From NCBI GenBank assembly GCA_020747015.1, contig JAGTJM010000055.1:1-64000 (forward strand): a stretch of DNA of 64,000 nucleotides. The letters run 5' to 3'. Below are positions 58,719-64,000 of this stretch, piece after piece. Below the pieces are notes generated by a model. That model was not told the DNA's origin, did not search any database, and was given only the letters and a program-made list of their open reading frames with translations. The translations under genes were made by a program, and so were the position numbers. The DNA comes from Pyrenochaeta sp. MPI-SDFR-AT-0127. Taxonomy: Eukaryota; Ascomycota; Dothideomycetes; Pleosporales; Cucurbitariaceae. The number at the start of each line of letters is the position of its first letter. Position 1 is the stretch's first letter.

Positions 58719-60928
58719 ATGAATGTCGAGAGGCCCTTTGCGCGGTCTTGCAGACAGTTTCAAGATTATCCTAAGAACCTTTTACAGCACCATGTTCTTT
58801 ATCACAGCGTGCAAGCATTTAATAAAAGATTGTCAGATGACAGATATCGATTATTTGACGAGCAGAAAGCTGCTGTCAACTTTTTAGACCTCAATGAGAC
58901 ATCTCACTGTGAGTCCGGTGGTCCTTGATAGTACTTCGTATTAATGAAGCCGCAGATTATCAATCCAGTTGCGTTTCCAGCTTTCGAGAAATAGCAAACC
59001 ATTTGAGAGAATCTTTTCCCGAACATAGGGATCCACAATGCCGTTTTGTGTAAGATATCACTCATGTAGAAATTGAGACTGTGCTGAATGGAACAGGTTT
59101 TTGCATGCACCGCATAGCCGAGCGCCTTTGCGAATCTCGTTCGACATGTTTAATATACTTTTTACTTATCACCAGGTCATGGCCCCATTTCTTGATTTCG
59201 TTTTCCCTTTTGGGAAGCAGTTGTACCCCCAAGATTTTCATTTTAGTGGTTTTAGAGAAGAATCGCGGTTTACTTCGGTAGGCAATGAGCAACGTATACC
59301 TGAGTTAGGTAGATCAGGTCTTGGATTGCGTTTATGTTATAACTTACGGTCAGTCGAGCGGTCTGCAGATGTGACGGATTTACCTTGGTCGATACGCCAG
59401 ACGGCAGTATATCACGAATTCGATACTGAAACGGGCCGAGCTGTGTGGATTATCGTGAAAGGAAACAAACTCATCAGAAATCGTATGAAGGAAGCATCTG
59501 CATCACCAGATTCAGCTTCGAAAAGCTCTCGCAGCTCAGGATTTTCAGCTTCATTAGCGGCACATCTGCTATTATGTGACTGGTCCGGCGAAAATTGGCG
59601 TTGGTATCTGAACGATCTTGAAGACCAGCTCCAGGTCCTTACCAGGGACGTACTGGCGGCACGAGTGGACAATCAACTAGGTCCAGTAACTTCACCAGAA
59701 ACATCTGTTACGTTTTCATCGAGCCCTCTGTCGCGGTCGAGCACCTTTCCAATGCTCTCTCGAGCAACCACTAATCAATTTCGAAGTATTTCCCGTGCTG
59801 CTACGAGTAAGTTTTCATTTCGAAGCGACAATGGTACTTTCCAGAGTAAATTATCATCACGATCCCCGACACTGGTTTTTGATCCACAAACGATACATTC
59901 TCCGGATGATGCAAACTCTGAATACGTTCAGCATGCAAGTGGCGAAATTGTCCATAATTCATACGCGAATGAAGAACTAGCGTCTGCCTCCCAGGAGAAA
60001 ACTAAACCGCATGCTTTGGCGACAAGATCTTGGTGGAAAAGCATGAATCAGCCACAAGATACAACTTCGGTTGAAATAGATAATACGTGTTTGCCACACA
60101 ACAGCAAATTAACAGGTGGAGATTTACCATTGAGTAACAAGCAAAAGAAAATGAAAATTAAGAAAGAAAGCCACTCATTTAACGATTTACAAAAAATTCA
60201 GTTTATCCAGGAGAAAGCGGAGGAAGCTCTCCTTGTCCTAAAAAGTAATGCAGAAGTTTTGGGGGAATTAAGACAACATTATATCTACGCCAGTGGCCAC
60301 GCTGAATATCCGGAAGAGTTGAAGACTGAGTGCCAGGCGGACTTGTCCCGCTTTGAGAGATGCATTTCCGGAGTGGAGAAGGACTTGCGTATGCTGCAGG
60401 CTCGGACGGAAACTTTGCTCAGTTTATTAGCGAATCGCAAAAGCTTGGTTAGATTTATACAAATGCCAACATTTTGGAGAAATCTGCTGACCTAATAACA
60501 GCTTTACAGCATCCTCCAACACCATGGTGTCAAACAAGCTCAGACTTCCGCAGACCAGATGGAGCGAATGACGAGGGAAATGCATGAAATAGCCAAGAAG
60601 ACTAAGCAGGAGACCGTCTCTATGCGAGTTATTACATCAGTCACGCTATTCTTTCTCCCAGCAACCTTTATAGCCGTAAGTGCACCCTGATGTGGTAAGA
60701 GTACAATTTGCTAAAACATGATAGACCTTCATGAGCACAGATATCCTCAAATTTGGCCATGGCGAGAGCGACTTCCAGATCCAAGGGCTAAAAGTCTATC
60801 TCGCCATCGCCCTGCCCCTTACCATCCTGACTTTTGTGGCTTGGTACATGATTTACCTGTGTGCCAGAAGAAGAGATCTTTCCAGTGTTCAAAAGCAACA
60901 ACACAGTGATGCTGAAAAGATGGCTTGA
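58719..60928 (+). CDS. CorA-like Mg2+ transporter domain protein
   Basis: Five exons (58719-58908, 58956-59049, 59097-60447, 60502-60675, 60725-60928) give 670 residues; all introns are 47-54 nt and the phases agree. The N-terminal domain carries the pattern of the fungal CorA-like family: LHAPHSRAPLRISFDMFN, then LFTYHQVMAPFLDFVFPFG and YPQDFHFSGF. A Ser-rich variable stretch follows, then a helical region (IQFIQEKAEEALLVLKSNA). Two C-terminal transmembrane helices lie at about 587-606 (RVITSVTLFFLPATFIATFM) and 626-648. The GMN signature of true CorA channels is replaced by FMST-D after helix 1. Such proteins are widespread in plant-associated fungi; ion transport is not established for them. 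Confidence 0.85.
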
Positions 60929-62219
60929 CAGCCCTTGTAAGCCTGCTTCGCCGTGTCATTAGCATTCGTTTGTCTTGTTGGAACCGCAATCAATTTTGCG
61001 GTTCCAACAAGACAAACGACTATTCTGAGGCACGCACCGAGATAGAGCAAACGCTCTGAGTGATTCTTGAAGCTTGCTCGCTGAGCTATGGTTTGGCGAA
61101 AGTGGCCAACGCCCGAAGGCCAGAACCGTGGGTCCACGCCCAGGATATAAGTCATAGACTTTGGGTATGCTACATCCATAATCACGCGCGTCTACAGAGA
61201 TGACTTGGAACGAGGCGCATGGTTGTACTAAAATTATGAATATTTCATGGTGCCTATTGGTTCTGAAGGATTTTATCACGCACTATTTGAACGCTTTTCA
61301 GTCTTTGAACAGAGCCTCAAGCTCAGAGGCTGTGTACAAGGCTGACTCCAGTTTTGGCGAGGTTTTCAAGCCTCAGGTTTGGTAGCCTTATGGCCGGGAA
61401 TCGTGGCGTGGTTGCAAGCCATGCACAATGGCTCGCATTTTGGAGCTTGGAGTGGATGATCAAGGGCTAGTGAGGTTGATAAAAGAATGATAGGTGTATT
61501 TTCCTGTGCGCCTGGCCACTCTTTGGTTGCTTGTGGTGTGGTGTCCGTTAGGCAGCAATGGCTAAAGGCGCACTAGGCAACCTAATCTCAACGTCCTTCA
61601 TCCAAGTTTCGGAAAACGCCTATGTGCTGATAGATCGCATGCCCCAATCACTCAAATTAAGCTGACCACATTCTGCAGCTGCAGCGATCCGTAGTAGAGT
61701 GAGGCGGCGATACGAGCTACTTCAACAAGACTAGTTACTTATAAGGTTAGCTACCTCCGCATCCAGCTCGTCGCCTCTACTCACCCGGATTACTATGTGT
61801 CTTTCTTGTCATGTTTTCTGCTGCCTTGTTTGACGCTACTGTCATTGTTGAATGCATCTTGTGGAGAGAGCCTGACGACATCAAAGGCTGGAAATGATGA
61901 GAAGAACGGGCCTGGTACATGAGCCGCAGTAATCAATAGCGGTTGCGGCTGAGCTGAAGAGGCTTATCACATATCGCATGCAGGCGTTCCCAAGGCGAGT
62001 CGCAGTGTGGGCGGCCAAGCGAGCTGGTTGTATAACTAGGTCGTGACCGGTCGTTCCAGCCCAGCCCTCCTCGCAGCCTATAAGCCGGATATCCATTTGC
62101 GCACTGATCTCAACGGGTGCTTTCGCGACAAAACATTACTTGTTCTCGACGTTGCATCCAGGGCTTCGTTCTTACAGGTTGAATCGCTTGAATGATTGCC
62201 TATATTTTAAGCCCCCACC
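60929..62219. other. Intergenic between CorA-like and kinase-like genes
   Basis: 1.3 kb. The only distinct feature is the perfect inverted repeat near its left end. A TATATTTTAA stretch near 62201, about 18 nt from the kinase-like ATG, is too close for a usual TATA box. No gene is supported. Confidence 0.5.
60966..61019. repeat. Perfect 24-bp inverted repeat with 6-nt loop
   Basis: Left arm 60966-60989 starts TCGTTTGTCTTGTTGG; the right arm 60996-61019 is its exact reverse complement; the spacer is TCAATT. It lies 37 bases after the stop codon of the CorA-like gene. The RNA would form a long stable hairpin in the 3' region. Confidence 0.97.
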
Positions 62220-64000
62220 ATGGAGATTGATTTGCTTCGGAAACACATTGATCAGCACGTAGTGCAAGCCTTTGATGGGCGGAAATTTGTGCCGAGAAGC
62301 GTGTTGCGTGTGTATTTCACTGAGCGTAAAATCAAGGATTTTTTGGATCTCTACCATATCGAGCGTCACAAATGGGAAGCGATTAGCAACGATTATCTGG
62401 CCGTGTTCACTATTCTACTCCTCATCGGCAAAGGCAACTTCATACTCTCGTTCCTACCGTACAACAATTTATCAGATGCGCACCTCCCATTCTACAATTG
62501 TGCAAACTGGGAACCTATTTGCCATGATCTCTTCGAGGTGTTCACCAAAGATCAGTGGGCTTTCTGCGCCCAGGAGCTCCGTCCCGACCGCCTGGATGAT
62601 AAATGGTTCCATGGAGACTTGATCATACCAATAATAACAAGGTCGCCACTGAAGAGCTCGGACTCGACAACATTCAAGGTAGAAGTACATTCTGATTATA
62701 ATCTGCTCACATCCAAGGTAAGCGCACTCTCGTGTATCTACAATAATCCCGCCGACTGATCGCCCGTATAGGCCTTGAAGGGCCTTGATTCACCAAGATA
62801 CTTTGTCCTCAAGTCCTGCCGGTCAGATAATACTGAAGTCTATGCGAATGAGGTCCGTGGCTATAGAACGTTGGGGCAGCAAAAGGATATTTCGACCTAC
62901 ATCGCGCGCTTCTATGGATCATGGAGACAGGGCGATACTTGTAACATTTTGCTCGAATATGTCGATGGAGGTATAGGTGGAAACACATTAACGGATGTTT
63001 TCATGGGGGAACATCCTACAACGGAAGTAGACTTAATCAAATTCTGGGACAAGCTGGTTCGTGTCATCGAACCTTTATGCCGCATTCATTGCCATGGCGA
63101 CAAGGAAGATCGAAACAAAATTGCTGTTGGGTATGCTTCTACGTTGCATTTCTACACGAACAAACGTTGACATGAAGCAGTGTGCACCAAGACATCAAGT
63201 CTGACAACATTCTCAAGTCACAAGCTCATGGCCATGATCCCTTCGACTTTACATTCAAGCTTGCCGACTTAGGCCTGGCATATATTCCACAAGCAGCCAC
63301 ACGGGATCGAATAAACCGAGGTCGTGATAGGCCTGGTACACAAATGTTTAGTGAGTGTAACAACTTCATGATCAAAATATAATTAATATTGTGAAGGTCC
63401 TCCTGAATGCTTTCGTGATGAACATGATAAATTCATACAACGTACGATGCGCGAAGCGAACCCCAAGAAGGACATCTGGTCTCTAGGTTGTGTTCTCAGC
63501 GAGGCTCTAGTCTGGTCCGTCCTTGGAAGAGGTGGGCTACAAGAATACAGGGAACATCGACGAGATGTTACAAACGGCATTGAGAACATGAAAAATACGG
63601 CTTACAGTGGTTGCTTTCACAATGGAATGAAGGTCTCCTCGGCTGTGAGTCATATGCATGATCGCGTACGCAAAGTACACTGCGCAGTCGTCGGCCTCCC
63701 AGAAATCATTGAGGACATGCTCGACGATGATGTTGAGCAGCGTCTTGATGCACTCAAAGTACGGAAACGCCTCTACCAGGCTATAGACACCGCCAAGCGA
63801 ATATGGGTGGAAACCGACTATCCTCATCCTTTTGGAGACAAACACAACCTTCATTCAAGTCCGGAGCCGTCACCTGGGAAACTCATTAGGCCAAATACTT
63901 TTTGTGTAGCACCTTCTAACTCCGCGTCCCGATTTCAACACAACCAACTAGAGAGGAATGATGTTATTCCCGAATTAGAACTGATCCAGGAATCAGATGT
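62220..64000 (+). CDS. Protein-kinase-like protein with fungal N-terminal extension (3' end outside window)
   Basis: Exons so far: 62220-62717, 62772-63130, 63181-63350 and 63397 to beyond 64000, with introns of 54, 50 and 46 nt. More than 540 residues are visible and the frame is still open at the window edge. An N-terminal region of about 165 residues (SNDYLAVFTILLLIGKG, then LPFYNC, then KDQWAFCAQEL) precedes the kinase fold. Kinase marks: likely ATP-site Lys180 in YFVLKSC; catalytic loop VHQDIKSDNIL, with HQD in place of HRD; LADLGLAY, with DLG in place of DFG; MFSPPECF in place of APE; and the F-helix KKDIWSLGCVLSE. Serine/threonine kinase-like proteins with this architecture are expanded in Pleosporales-type fungi. 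Substrate and role are unknown, and activity is plausible but unproven given the altered motifs. Confidence 0.8.

Overview
The window is nuclear DNA of a filamentous ascomycete, most likely a Dothideomycete of the Pleosporales type. The reasons are: nearly every gene carries short introns of about 45-90 nt with GTANGT donors and CTAAC-like branch points; genes stand alone on both strands; and the families present (Zn2Cys6 regulator, cutinase, deuterolysin, UstYa-like oxidase, a divergent FAS1/FAS2 pair) are typical of that group. No bacterial operons, rRNA, tRNA or CRISPR were seen. I worked out exon joins by hand from frame, splice motifs and family alignment from memory; they have not been checked against transcripts.

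Left part (0-25 kb): accessory-looking, gene-poor DNA. A questin-oxidase-like DUF4243 gene, a Zn2Cys6 transcription factor and an NmrA-like protein lie together on the plus strand. They are followed by a set of secreted proteins: a cutinase, a Gly/Asp-rich secreted protein, a 74-residue cysteine-rich effector candidate found only after splicing, a 125-residue unknown, and an M35 deuterolysin. Long AT-rich intergenic stretches separate them. An F-box protein and an SRR1-domain gene broken by a 44-bp tandem duplication follow.

Middle (25-46 kb): a metabolic core. An Old Yellow Enzyme precedes the head-to-head fatty acid synthase genes: FAS2 (alpha, minus strand) and FAS1 (beta, plus strand) share a 1.57-kb promoter. 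Together they encode the two subunits of the cytosolic type I fatty acid synthase. Next come a Brl1/Brr6 nuclear-envelope protein, a membrane factor linked to lipid and pore-complex homeostasis, and a CYP52-like P450 of the kind that hydroxylates alkanes and fatty acids.

Right part (46-64 kb): a lone UstYa-like (DUF3328) membrane oxidase, a 627-residue disordered unknown, a secreted phytase-like protein and the beta subunit of ER glucosidase II. These are followed by a small unknown protein, a CorA-like two-helix membrane protein and a protein-kinase-like gene that runs off the end of the window.

No obvious new multi-gene system was found. The most useful leads are the hidden cysteine-rich effector gene, the SRR1-gene duplication, a perfect 24-bp inverted repeat at 60.97 kb, and repeat and G-run tracts in the FAS promoter.
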